From positions 1 to 39,986 of the forward strand of contig JAOTYB010000003.1 of the NCBI GenBank assembly GCA_029862065.1: a DNA stretch of 39,986 nt. The letters run 5' to 3'. Source of the stretch: Acidimicrobiia bacterium. GTDB taxonomy: Bacteria; Actinomycetota; Acidimicrobiia; Spongiisociales; SHLN01. A program made the translations under genes and the position numbers. Position 1 is the first letter of the stretch. Each line of letters begins with the position of its first letter. The notes below the pieces were generated by a model. That model saw nothing but the letters and a program-made list of their open reading frames with translations, ran no database searches and was not told the DNA's origin. Positions 16,857 through 24,510 of the stretch are shown here, piece by piece.

Positions 16857-18008
16857 ATGCCAACCTTCAAGGAACTCGTGGCGGCGGCCCGGGCCAGGAT
16901 CACCGAAGTCACGCCCGAGGAGGCTGAACAAGCCCTGGGGCGAGCGCTCTTCATCGATGTGCGGGAGAGCAACGAATACGAAACCGGCGCCCTCGCCGGC
17001 GCGGTCCACATTGCCCGGGGGGTGCTCGAGAGCAGCATCGGTTTGAGAGCCCCCGACACATCCGCCGAGATCATCCTCTATTGCGCCGTCGGCGAGCGCT
17101 CGGCACTGGCCGCCGAGACGCTTGAGGGCCTCGGCTACACCAACGTCGCGTCGCTGGCGGGAGGCGTTGAACGCTGGAAGCGGGAAGGGCGACGGTGGGA
17201 CACGCCCCTCACGTTGCGAGGAGACCAGCGCAGCCGCTACAGCCGCCACCTGCTCCTGCCCGAGGTGGGCGAGGCCGGACAGGCTGCCTTGCTCGACGCC
17301 CGGGTGCTCCTGGTGGGAGCCGGAGGGTTGGGATCGCCTGCCGCCCTCTACCTGGCAGCGGCCGGTATCGGGACCCTTGGCATCGTCGATCACGATGTGG
17401 TCGACGTTTCCAACCTGCAGCGCCAGATTCTGCACGGAACCGACCGCATCGGCAGCCCCAAAGTGGAATCGGCCCGGGAAACGCTTCGCAACATCAACCC
17501 CGACGTCGACGTGGTGCCCTTCAAGGAGCGGCTCTCGGCCGACAATGCGGTCGACCTGGTCGCCGCCCATGATGTGGTGGTGGATGGTGCCGACAACTTC
17601 CCCACACGCTACCTACTCAACGACGCTTCCTTGCACGCCCGCCGTCCCGTCGTGCATGGCTCGGTCTTCCGCTTTGAGGGTCAGGCGACCGTCTTCCAGC
17701 CATACGCCGGACCGTGTTACCGCTGCCTCTCACCGAGCCCTCCCCCGGCCGACCTCGCTCCATCGTGCGCCGAGGCCGGAGTGCTCGGTGTGGTGCCGGG
17801 CATCATTGGTTCGATACAGGCACTGGAGGCCATCAAATTGATCCTCGGCATCGGTGACCCACTCATCGGAACGCTCCTCGCCTTCGATGCCCTCGAGGGC
17901 GAATTCCGCCGCCTGACCTTCCGCCGTGACCCCGGGTGCCCGGCCTGCTCGGATGAGGGCTCCCCACCTCGCATCATCGAATACGACGAGTACTGCATCC
18001 CCGGGTAG
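16857..18008 (+). CDS. Rhodanese-MoeB/ThiF fusion, sulfur-carrier adenylyltransferase
   Basis: The 383-aa protein joins an N-terminal rhodanese domain (residues ~1-115; IDVRESNEYETGAL, active-site loop CAVGERS with Cys76) to a C-terminal ThiF/MoeB E1-like domain. The latter has the ATP loop GAGGLGS (154-160), SNLQRQILHGTDRIGSPK, DGADNFPTRY, a candidate catalytic Cys304 (APSCAEAGVLG) and Zn pairs C287/C290 and C361/C364. Such proteins adenylate the C-terminal glycine of MoaD/ThiS-type carriers and load sulfur from the rhodanese persulfide. The order is the reverse of mycobacterial MoeZ and human MOCS3, where rhodanese is C-terminal. Whether it serves molybdopterin, thiamine or a cysteine pathway is undetermined, and no carrier gene is adjacent. 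Confidence 0.9.
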   Translation: MPTFKELVAAARARITEVTPEEAEQALGRALFIDVRESNEYETGALAGAVHIARGVLESSIGLRAPDTSAEIILYCAVGERSALAAETLEGLGYTNVASLAGGVERWKREGRRWDTPLTLRGDQRSRYSRHLLLPEVGEAGQAALLDARVLLVGAGGLGSPAALYLAAAGIGTLGIVDHDVVDVSNLQRQILHGTDRIGSPKVESARETLRNINPDVDVVPFKERLSADNAVDLVAAHDVVVDGADNFPTRYLLNDASLHARRPVVHGSVFRFEGQATVFQPYAGPCYRCLSPSPPPADLAPSCAEAGVLGVVPGIIGSIQALEAIKLILGIGDPLIGTLLAFDALEGEFRRLTFRRDPGCPACSDEGSPPRIIEYDEYCIPG

Positions 18009-18039
18009 CTCGGCGATCGATGTATTTCTCTCGCTCGCG

Positions 18040-18045
18040 TAGCGT
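18040..18045 (+). promoter_or_regulatory. Putative leaderless -10 box (TAGCGT) for the cupredoxin gene
   Basis: TAGCGT is followed by exactly 6 nt and the ATG at 18052, the same geometry as the preceding gene. No ribosome-binding site is visible. Confidence 0.5.
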
Positions 18046-18051
18046 GCACCC

Positions 18052-18687
18052 ATGAGACGACTAGCCATGGCAGTGGTTGTTGCCCTGATAGCTGCTTCTT
18101 GCGGTGGCGGCGAGGACAGCACGGCCACCGAAACAAGGGCTGACACGGCACCGGGCCCGGTTGTTACAACCGCTCAAACGACGACTACCGCTCAGACTAC
18201 GTTCACCACCGAGGCCTACGGACTGGACGATGCCGAAGAGGATCCGCCGACGAGCACCACTTCCGAAGGTGGCTCGGTGACGACTTCTACGGGGGGCACG
18301 ACGACGTCAGTCGCTCCCACGACCTCTTCGACGTCCACATCATCGGCGACCACCACCACGACACCGGCGAGCACCACGACTACGACAACCACCGCCCCAC
18401 CGACTACCACGACCACAACGACCCTGTCGGGTGGCTCGACCACTTCAGTGACGATTGCGAACTTCGCCTTTTCTCCACAGAACGTGTCTATCTCGGTCGG
18501 TGACACGGTGCGGTGGAGCAACACGGACGGTGCACCACATCGGGTCGGCCCCTCCGGGGGCGGCGCATGGACTGGGGACCTTGACAACGGCGGATCGGAC
18601 GTCGAGACGTTCAACTCTGCCGGCACCTTCAACTACATCTGTCAGATCCACCCTTCGATGACGGGCAGCGTGATAGTCACGCCATAG
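18052..18687 (+). CDS. Secreted cupredoxin (plastocyanin-like) lipoprotein with Thr-rich stalk
   Basis: The 211-aa protein begins with a lipoprotein signal (MRRLAMAVVVALIAASC), with Cys17 as probable lipidation site followed by GGGEDS. Residues ~30-130 are a low-complexity Thr/Ser/Pro stalk, likely extended and possibly glycosylated. The C-terminal ~80 residues form a small blue-copper domain: VTIANFAFSPQNVSISVGDTVRW, His163 in GAPHRVG, and the C-x2-H-x2-M cluster Cys197, His200, Met203. These are a full set of type 1 copper ligands, so electron transfer at the outer face of the membrane is likely. The redox partner is not identifiable from the neighbourhood. Confidence 0.88.
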   Translation: MRRLAMAVVVALIAASCGGGEDSTATETRADTAPGPVVTTAQTTTTAQTTFTTEAYGLDDAEEDPPTSTTSEGGSVTTSTGGTTTSVAPTTSSTSTSSATTTTTPASTTTTTTTAPPTTTTTTTLSGGSTTSVTIANFAFSPQNVSISVGDTVRWSNTDGAPHRVGPSGGGAWTGDLDNGGSDVETFNSAGTFNYICQIHPSMTGSVIVTP

Positions 18688-18742
18688 GTCCCGCGTTGTC
18701 GGAGGATTGGCCTAGCTGCCGCGCCGCTGTCCGACCACAGAG

Positions 18743-19036
18743 TTGCCGTTTGCTGAGTGGTCCGAGTGGTGGATATACGAGGAGCCAACTCCAATGCTTC
18801 GCCCGGGGGTGTTCGTCAACTATGGAGGTTTCACTCTTGAACTTCCCACAGCCGACGCCACTTCGTTCCAGGCTGATGAGCAAACCCGGTTCTGGGGGCA
18901 ACTTGACCAGTACCAACGTGTCTCGGTGCTTGCCGAGGGTGACCTCACCATCGTCGTGACCCGCGACGTTCACGCATGGCGTCAAGTCAGCGACTGGGTC
19001 GAATCCGCACTAGATCACCCTGATCTCGCGCCATAA
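18743..19036 (+). CDS. Small hypothetical protein, possibly the remnant of a longer gene
   Basis: An open frame runs from just after a TAG at 18713-18715 to the TAA at 19034-19036. No ATG or ribosome site lies near its beginning; TTG at 18743 or ATG at 18794 are the only candidates. The product (97 aa from TTG) has protein-like composition: EWSEWWIYEEPTPMLRPG, then GGFTLELPTADATSFQADEQ, RFWGQLDQYQRVSVLAEGD and RDVHAWRQVSDWVESAL. I do not recognise it. GC is visibly lower than in neighbouring genes (roughly 55% in sample lines). It could be the tail of a truncated gene, which would fit the accessory character of this patch. Confidence 0.4.
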   Translation: MPFAEWSEWWIYEEPTPMLRPGVFVNYGGFTLELPTADATSFQADEQTRFWGQLDQYQRVSVLAEGDLTIVVTRDVHAWRQVSDWVESALDHPDLAP

Positions 19037-19107
19037 CGCTCAGTTCGAAGAGTGCACTGGAACGGCACATATTGAGTGGTTTCAGCGCCGTTTTCCCCTG
19101 AGGGAAG

Positions 19108-19746
19108 TCAGAACTCCGCCTTGAGCGCATTGAGGAATCCGACCAGGTCGTTAACTGTGTCCACCATGGTGTCAGGTGAGCGTTCCATGTTGAGTGTCCA
19201 ATATTGGATACCTGAGGTTCCTACCTCGGCTCTGGGATAAGCCTCGAACGCATCCTTGACAGTTGGCGAGGCGTGAAGGCGCATCCGCAGGGCGTTCTTT
19301 TCGCTCTCAGAAAGCAGGTCGGCCTCGTTGTGATCGAAAGTGCCGACCCGATACACGGTGTTGTCGTTGACAAGCGCGATCTGGACCTCGATGCCGTTAA
19401 CGCGGCCTTCGAGGCCGAACGGCTTAGCCTTGGATGTCAGTCCAAGTCTTTGACCTGCTTTCTCCCACTCCTCGTGCCTTGCCTTCTTGCTCAGTACCAG
19501 TTCTAGCTGTCGTCGGATTCCCAGCCGTTGCACAGACCTCTCACGGTCCTCTGCGTAGATCCGCCAGCTTTTGAAGGCGGCCACATAGGCCAAGATCGCG
19601 ATTAGAAAACTCTGGGCGGAGCGCAAACCTGCCAACCCAACAACCACGAAAACGCTACCAATGACGAGCAGGATCAGCACGCGGGGCCGCGTTACTGAAC
19701 GCCACCAGTCATTTGCACCGCCTAACCTCTCCACTTTGTTCGCCAT
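19108..19746 (-). CDS. Unknown membrane protein with two N-terminal membrane segments
   Basis: The ATG at 19746 is chosen because AAGGAGGG lies about 7 nt upstream, the strongest Shine-Dalgarno sequence in this part of the window. A longer reading from 19800 has no such site. The 212-aa product has two adjacent hydrophobic stretches (about residues 22-42, RVLILLVIGSVFVVVGLAG, and 48-63, SFLIAILAYVAAF), a charged, possibly coiled segment (ERSVQRLGIRRQLELVLSKKARHEEWEKAG, residues ~73-102), and a soluble C-terminal domain of ~110 residues. I do not recognise a family. Base composition is lower in GC (roughly 53-57% in sample lines), and the gene lies between two 17-bp direct repeats, suggesting acquisition. 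Confidence 0.65.
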   Translation of the reverse strand: MANKVERLGGANDWWRSVTRPRVLILLVIGSVFVVVGLAGLRSAQSFLIAILAYVAAFKSWRIYAEDRERSVQRLGIRRQLELVLSKKARHEEWEKAGQRLGLTSKAKPFGLEGRVNGIEVQIALVNDNTVYRVGTFDHNEADLLSESEKNALRMRLHASPTVKDAFEAYPRAEVGTSGIQYWTLNMERSPDTMVDTVNDLVGFLNALKAEF

Positions 19747-19810
19747 ATAAGACCCTCCTTCCCGGAACCGCGCTACACCAACGGCCAAGGGCCCGCCCAC
19801 GTCCTAGGAC

Positions 19811-19825
19811 GCAGCCGAGGGCTGC
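19811..19825. other. Short perfect hairpin
   Basis: GCAGCC and GGCTGC flank a 3-nt loop, followed on the plus strand by TTTCC. It could be a weak terminator for plus-strand reading or a leader structure for the membrane-protein gene. The stem is only 6 bp, so functional evidence is thin. Confidence 0.25.
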
Positions 19826-19863
19826 TTTCCACGAAAAGTAAGCGGAACGCCGGAGGCCGGATA

Positions 19864-19909
19864 AGGGCCAGAAGCCACAATCTGTGAGGGTCAGAAGCCA
19901 CAAAAAGTG
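19864..19909. repeat. Tandem pair of 23-bp repeats
   Basis: Two adjacent 23-bp copies (19864-19886 and 19887-19909) match at 19 of 23 positions; the shared core is CAGAAGCCACAA. They sit in the 357-bp gap between the membrane-protein start and the SpoIID gene. Multiple related repeats like this occur at the ends of IS21-type elements and as replication iterons, but no transposase or replication gene is present. Confidence 0.6.
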
Positions 19910-20052
19910 AGATAGTGAACGACTCACAACCCACACAGATCGGCACATATTGAGTGGGAACCAGCTCTCCCACACCGCCAAGCGTCCGGGATCCAACCGT
20001 CACCTCTCGACCGAAATCTGCCAACTGGTGAGCAGTGTTTCGCCAACCCTCT

Positions 20053-20058
20053 TACAAT
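20053..20058 (+). promoter_or_regulatory. Putative -10 box (TACAAT) for the SpoIID-domain gene
   Basis: TACAAT is a near-consensus -10 hexamer, 45 nt before the ATG at 20104. The transcript would start near 20065 and include the mini-ORF at 20087. No clear -35 hexamer is visible. Confidence 0.4.
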
Positions 20059-20086
20059 CGGCGTGGGCATCAAGGAAGCGGAGTAC

Positions 20087-20107
20087 ATGCCGAAATTGTT
20101 CCTATGA
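20087..20107 (+). CDS. Six-codon leader ORF overlapping the SpoIID-domain start
   Basis: The ATG at 20087 has an AAGGAAG site about 8-10 nt upstream, encodes MPKLFL and ends in TGA at 20105-20107, overlapping the next ATG as ATGA. The true gene start at 20104 has no ribosome site of its own, so translation of the six codons may deliver ribosomes to it. It is in a different frame from the main gene. Confidence 0.4.
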   Translation: MPKLFL

Positions 20108-22227
20108 GAACTCACCTAGCCGCGCGCGCTGGGCGCTGGCTCGGCATCGGGCTTGCTCTGTCGTTGGTGCTGCTCCCGGCTCCGGCATCGGCCGCCGACC
20201 CGAGCGAGCCAACCGAGCCCACGTTCACCTTCACAGGTGGCGGGTACGGCCACGGCACCGGCATGAGCCAGTACGGCGCCCAGGGTCAGGCACTGGAAGG
20301 ACGCAGTTGGCAAACCATCCTCAGCACCTACTTCACGGGGGTGGACTTCGCCCTGCTTCGCACCAGCCCGGCCCCCGGTCAGATCGGAGATGAGGGCCCG
20401 TTGTGGGTGGGACTCGGACAGGACCTCACCCACCAGGAAATCCGCATCTGGCCGATCGCCGAAAACCCCACCGCGGTAACCGTGACCCGCGGCGCCGAGA
20501 GCATCGCCGTCCTCCCCGGTCCCGACAACATCCTCACGTTCGACTTCACGCCCTCCGGCTGCACCTTCAGCGTGGCGGGCGTCAGCTGGCCGGCCGGCGC
20601 CTGCCACTTCGACATGGAGTGGGACGGCTGGGCCGAATCCCCCACAGTCGCCCTCGACACGACCCTCACCGACTTCGACCCCGAGTGCGATCGGTCCGGC
20701 GAACGCTGCTACTCGCGGGGCAGCATGAAGATCCGCCCCAATGTTGCCGTTGGAGACACCCCGAGCGGGTTCCACCTGGTGGTGAACGTCGACATGGAGG
20801 ACTACCTCTACGGGCTGTTAGAGGTCCCGTACAGCTGGCACCCCCAAGCCCTGGCGGCTCAGGCAGTGGCCGGACGCTCCTACGCCGCCAACAAGCAAGC
20901 ACTGCGAGGCTCCCCCGAGGAGAAGACCATCCGCCAGGAGCTGTGCTGGTGCGAGTTGTACGACTCGACTGTCGATCAGGTGTACGGAGGCTGGGGTCGC
21001 GGCGTGCCGGCCTGGCTGGACGCCGTCGACGCAACCGCCGGAATCGTCCTCTATCACCCGGCCGTGACGGCTCCGTCGTTCCATCCGCGGCCCGGCCAGC
21101 CGGTGGCAGTCCCGACGTTCTATTCCTCCTCCACCTTCGGCCACACCGAAGATTCGGGAGTCGCCTTCGGCGGCTCATTCACCCCCAGCTACCTGGTCGG
21201 CGTCCCCGACCCATGGTCCACCCTCCCTGCAACCGGCAACCCCCTCGGCACCTGGGAGAAGGAAATCACTCGCACCCAGCTAGCCGGCATGGTGGGCCTC
21301 GACACGGTGGATCACGTAGCCGTCGTCTCCTGGTTGCGACAGGGCACCGCCTACCAGAGCGCCTATCAGCTGACCTTTTCCGGGACCAAGAACGGTGAGT
21401 CCGACACCGTTACCCGCTTTGCTCGGCAGCTCAGGACTCCTCTCGGCTTGTGGTCGATGCAGATAACCGGTGTCACAAAATTCGTGCCCGACGGCTGGGT
21501 CGATACCGGCGGAGGCTCAGATGCCCCGGACCAGATCGGCATGCACGACCCGCTCACCGGCCGGTGGCATATTCGCGATGCCGATGGCACCGTCCGCCCC
21601 GCCTTCTACTACGGGGACCCAGGCGACATCCCCCTGACCTGCGATTGGAACTTCGACGGGGTGAGCACCGTCGGCCTCTACCGTCCCACCGCCGGCTTCA
21701 TGCATCTGCGCAACAGCAACGACCTGGGGGTGGCCGATCTCAGCTTCTACTTCGGCATTCCCGAGGACGTGCCAATCTGTGGCGACTGGAACGGAGACGG
21801 CTTCGAAACCATCGGCATCTACCGCCCGTCAACGCGTGTCTTCCACCTGGCCGACACCAACGAAACCAAGTTCGCCGACTACGACGTGGTGCTGGCCGCC
21901 CCCGGGTCGGTTCCGCTGGCCGGGGATTGGAACGGGAACGGCTTCGACACGATTGGCCTGTACGACCCGGTCAGCCGGGTCGTGTCCCTGACCAACTCGT
22001 TGAGCAACCCAACCATCGCCATCAGCTACGACTACAACACCATTCCCGAAGACAAGATCATCACCGGTGATTGGGACGGAGACGGTGACGACACCGTCGG
22101 GGTGTTTCGCCCGCCGGACCTGGCGTCCTATCTTCGAGACGACTTCGTGATGACATCCTCCAACCACCAGATAGAAGACTTCGGCGAGGCTCACTGGACG
22201 CCGGTAGCCGGAGTGTGGGCCGGCTAG
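20104..22227 (+). CDS. Secreted SpoIID/LytB-domain protein with C-terminal GDWxGDG repeat module
   Basis: The 707-aa protein begins with a signal peptide (MRTHLAARAGRWLGIGLALS to about residue 30, ending in ASA). The N-terminal motif GGGYGHGTGMSQYGAQGQA (residues 45-63) and VDMEDYLYGLLEVP followed by QALAAQAVAGRSYA (~225-260) are SpoIID/LytB hallmarks; such domains cleave or modulate denuded peptidoglycan glycan strands. From ~residue 475 there are four to five ~48-residue repeats built on CDWNFDGVSTVGLYRP, GDWNGDGFETIGIYRP, GDWNGNGFDTIGLYDP and GDWDGDGDDTVGVFRP. Near-identical repeat blocks end two neighbouring secreted proteins. The first two repeats each hold one Cys. An in-frame upstream extension lacks a signal peptide and is not used. 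Confidence 0.85.
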   Translation: MRTHLAARAGRWLGIGLALSLVLLPAPASAADPSEPTEPTFTFTGGGYGHGTGMSQYGAQGQALEGRSWQTILSTYFTGVDFALLRTSPAPGQIGDEGPLWVGLGQDLTHQEIRIWPIAENPTAVTVTRGAESIAVLPGPDNILTFDFTPSGCTFSVAGVSWPAGACHFDMEWDGWAESPTVALDTTLTDFDPECDRSGERCYSRGSMKIRPNVAVGDTPSGFHLVVNVDMEDYLYGLLEVPYSWHPQALAAQAVAGRSYAANKQALRGSPEEKTIRQELCWCELYDSTVDQVYGGWGRGVPAWLDAVDATAGIVLYHPAVTAPSFHPRPGQPVAVPTFYSSSTFGHTEDSGVAFGGSFTPSYLVGVPDPWSTLPATGNPLGTWEKEITRTQLAGMVGLDTVDHVAVVSWLRQGTAYQSAYQLTFSGTKNGESDTVTRFARQLRTPLGLWSMQITGVTKFVPDGWVDTGGGSDAPDQIGMHDPLTGRWHIRDADGTVRPAFYYGDPGDIPLTCDWNFDGVSTVGLYRPTAGFMHLRNSNDLGVADLSFYFGIPEDVPICGDWNGDGFETIGIYRPSTRVFHLADTNETKFADYDVVLAAPGSVPLAGDWNGNGFDTIGLYDPVSRVVSLTNSLSNPTIAISYDYNTIPEDKIITGDWDGDGDDTVGVFRPPDLASYLRDDFVMTSSNHQIEDFGEAHWTPVAGVWAG

Positions 22228-22248
22228 GCCCTAACCTCGCAGCTATTG

Positions 22249-23262
22249 ATGGATACCTCACTCGTCCTGGTCACCCACAACTCCGAAGCCCACATCGAAG
22301 CGTCCCTCGAAATCCTGCTCACCGACCCGCACGGCCCTGATGAGATCATCGTCGTCGACAACGCCTCGACCGACGCCACGATCGGCATCGTTGAGCGGAT
22401 GGGTGTCAAGCTCGTCACGCTCGATGAGAACCATGGCTTTCCCTATGGCTGCAACCTCGGGGCATCGCTCACCCGCGGGGAAGTCATTGCCTTCCTCAAC
22501 CCCGACACCGAGCCCAAGCCAGGATGGCTGCCGCCACTGGTAGCCGCCATCCAGCGCCCGGAGGTGGGAGCCGCCATGCCGGTGATGGACCTCACCTATG
22601 CACCCGACCACTGGTTCACCTCCGGCAGCGCCCTCACCTTTCTCGGCTTCGCCTGGTCTACCAACAGCGGCGACCCCATTCCCAATGGCCTGAGCGAGAT
22701 CGAAGTCCCGTTCGCCTCGGGGGCAGCCTGCGTCATGGACCGGGCACTGTTCGACCACCTTGGCGGGTTCCGCGATGAGTACTTCCTCTATCTCGAAGAC
22801 GTCGACCTCGGGTGGCGGATCCGGCTGATGGGCCTCAAGAGTGTTCAGGTTCCGGAGTCACGAGTGTCTCACGACTACGAGTTTGGACGGCATGAGCGCA
22901 AGATGTACTACCTGGAACGCAACCGCCTCCGCATGGTGTGGGCCAACTACCAGCCATCCACCCTGGCGCTCCTCGCCCCGGCTCTGATCCTGGTGGAGCT
23001 GGCGGTGGTGGCTGCCGCTATCCGGCATGGATGGATGCGGCAGAAAGTCCAGAGCTGGTGGGGGTTCTGGAAGCTGCGCTCGCTGTTGCATCAGGAGGCA
23101 TTGCGATCGCGTTCCATCCGGGAGGTCAGCGACGGCGAGATCCTCGCGTCAATGGATGCTTCCTTCGACGGAATCAATCAGTTCGAAATCCACCCGCTCG
23201 TCAGGTCCTTGAACCGCCTGGCCATTGGCTATCTCAAGCTGGTCCAACGCCTGGTTCGCTAG
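22249..23262 (+). CDS. Glycosyltransferase family 2, rhamnosyltransferase-like
   Basis: The 337-aa GT-A enzyme opens with SLVLVTHNSEAHIEASLE, VVDNASTDAT and NHGFPYGCNLGASLTRGEVIAFLNPDTEPKPGW (shown as NHGFPYGCNLG and FLNPDTEP). NPDT is the metal-binding motif of WbbL-type rhamnosyltransferases. FASGAACVMDRALFDHLGGF and FLYLEDVDLGWRIRLMG complete the acceptor side (ED catalytic pair). A hydrophobic stretch near residue 245-262 and a basic C-terminus suggest membrane association. It begins 21 bp after the SpoIID gene on the same strand and meets the CAP gene tail to tail, the two stops sharing the palindrome CTAG at 23259-23262. Confidence 0.88.
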   Translation: MDTSLVLVTHNSEAHIEASLEILLTDPHGPDEIIVVDNASTDATIGIVERMGVKLVTLDENHGFPYGCNLGASLTRGEVIAFLNPDTEPKPGWLPPLVAAIQRPEVGAAMPVMDLTYAPDHWFTSGSALTFLGFAWSTNSGDPIPNGLSEIEVPFASGAACVMDRALFDHLGGFRDEYFLYLEDVDLGWRIRLMGLKSVQVPESRVSHDYEFGRHERKMYYLERNRLRMVWANYQPSTLALLAPALILVELAVVAAAIRHGWMRQKVQSWWGFWKLRSLLHQEALRSRSIREVSDGEILASMDASFDGINQFEIHPLVRSLNRLAIGYLKLVQRLVR

Positions 23263-24473
23263 TCCCAGGCTCCTGCCACCGGAGCCGAGCCGTTCGAACC
23301 GAACGCGACGATGACATCCTGTGCGCTCGGTTCATGACCGAGCAGCAGGTGGAACTCATCAGTGGCCGGGCGCAGATACCCGAGGGTGTCTGACCCATCG
23401 GCGTTCCAGTCGCCAACCACGATCTGATCGCCGGCCAGGATCTCGGTCCGTGGGAGTGCCAGGACGTTGCCCAATCGAGTTCCGCCGTCGGCCAGATACA
23501 CCATGCCGGTTGCGGGGCGGAATAGGCCGACGCTGTGATGGCCGTCGCCGAACCAGTCGCCGGCCAGTGGAACGTCGCCGACCTCGCCAAAGCGGATTTC
23601 GGCATCGGCAAACCCGTAGGAGTTGCTGTTGCGGAGATAGAAGGTCCGATCACTCGGTCGGTAGATGCCGATGGTCTCAAGCCCATCCCCATCCCAATCG
23701 CCACAGAGGGGGATGTCCTCGGGGATCCCGTAGAAGATGGCGACATCGGCAACTCCGAAGTCGTTGCTGTTGCGCAGGTAGAGATACCCGCTCGCGGCGC
23801 GGTACAGACCGACCGTGGTGTCACCGTCTCCATCCCAGTCGCAGGTAACCGGGACGTCGGACGGGACGCCGTAGTAGAAGCTCGACGGGGAGCCGTACAG
23901 CGCCCAGGTGCCGCGGGCGGGGTCGTGCAGGCCGACCCGGTCGGCGCCAGGCGGGAACCGGTAATCGTCGCTCTCGGCGGCGCCGGATAGCCCCTCCGGG
24001 CCACGCATGAACACGACGGTGACGAACATCGAGCCGTCCTCGCGGATCACCACTCCGACGCCCGCATAGTTGGAGTTGCCGACCACGTTGGCCCGGTGGA
24101 CGTCTGATTCCCAGAAGGCCCGATCCAGCCCGCCGACGTCGTAACCCACGCCAACATTCTCGCCAAGGGCGTACCAGTTGGTCGTGACGCTTCCCAGGGC
24201 CGGGTTGTGGCAGATTCGGTCACCGTTCGGACAGTGCCCCTGGGACTGAAACAGGCTGTGGTCGCGGGCGTCGTCCACCAGATCCCAGTAGGGGGCGAGC
24301 GGCGCCAGGCTGGCCTCGGCCCGGCGCTGGTTGATCAATCGCAGGAACTCAGATTCGGCCCAGGCCTCATTGGTGCCGGCGGCTCCGGCCGGCAGGCTCA
24401 CGGCAGACAGCACCATCAACACGGCCGTCATGAGGATGATCATCCGCCGAACTAACACCGGGGGGCCTAGCAC
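23259..24473 (-). CDS. Secreted CAP (SCP/PR-1) domain protein with GDWxGDG repeat module
   Basis: The protein (404 aa from a GTG at 24473) has a signal peptide (VRRMIILMTAVLMVLSAVSL, ending near AGA). A CAP domain spans about residues 38-165: FLRLINQRRAEASLAPLAP, DDARDHSLFQSQGH, ALGENVGVGYD and FWESDVHRANVVGNSNYAGVGV, holding the His/Glu cavity residues. About five repeats of ~48 residues follow (CDWDGDGDTTVGLYRA, CGDWDGDGLETIGIYRP, GDWFGDGHHSVGLFRP, GDWNADGSDTLGYLRP). They align block by block with the SpoIID neighbour, including both Cys. The start is uncertain: an ATG at 24443 would remove the two arginines of the n-region. Role of bacterial CAP proteins is poorly defined. Confidence 0.85.
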   Translation of the reverse strand: MLGPPVLVRRMIILMTAVLMVLSAVSLPAGAAGTNEAWAESEFLRLINQRRAEASLAPLAPYWDLVDDARDHSLFQSQGHCPNGDRICHNPALGSVTTNWYALGENVGVGYDVGGLDRAFWESDVHRANVVGNSNYAGVGVVIREDGSMFVTVVFMRGPEGLSGAAESDDYRFPPGADRVGLHDPARGTWALYGSPSSFYYGVPSDVPVTCDWDGDGDTTVGLYRAASGYLYLRNSNDFGVADVAIFYGIPEDIPLCGDWDGDGLETIGIYRPSDRTFYLRNSNSYGFADAEIRFGEVGDVPLAGDWFGDGHHSVGLFRPATGMVYLADGGTRLGNVLALPRTEILAGDQIVVGDWNADGSDTLGYLRPATDEFHLLLGHEPSAQDVIVAFGSNGSAPVAGAWD

Positions 24474-24498
24474 TTTCTGTGGTATTCCTGCTCACGGA

Positions 24499-24504
24499 TA
24501 GCAT
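24499..24504 (+). promoter_or_regulatory. Putative leaderless -10 box (TAGCAT)
   Basis: TAGCAT is followed by exactly 6 nt and an ATG at 24511, the same spacing as the boxes before 16857, 18052 and 26714. It implies that the repeat-containing frame downstream could be transcribed and translated. Confidence 0.4.
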
Positions 24505-24510
24505 CGGAAT

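Larger units (their letters stand above)
19063..19957. repeat. 17-bp perfect direct repeats flanking the 19.1-19.9 kb patch
   Basis: CGGCACATATTGAGTGG occurs at 19063-19079 and again at 19941-19957 in the same orientation. Similarity stops at the ends of the 17-mer. The copies bracket a membrane-protein gene on the minus strand and a tandem repeat pair. The right copy runs into a hairpin (GTGGGA at 19954-19959, TCCCAC at 19968-19973). This could be a duplicated target or attachment sequence, but no transposase or recombinase is inside. Confidence 0.6.

Noticed and set aside
18688-20103. Insertion sequence in the accessory patch
   Set aside because: No open frame on either strand resembles a transposase; the repeats are reported separately as possible remnants only.
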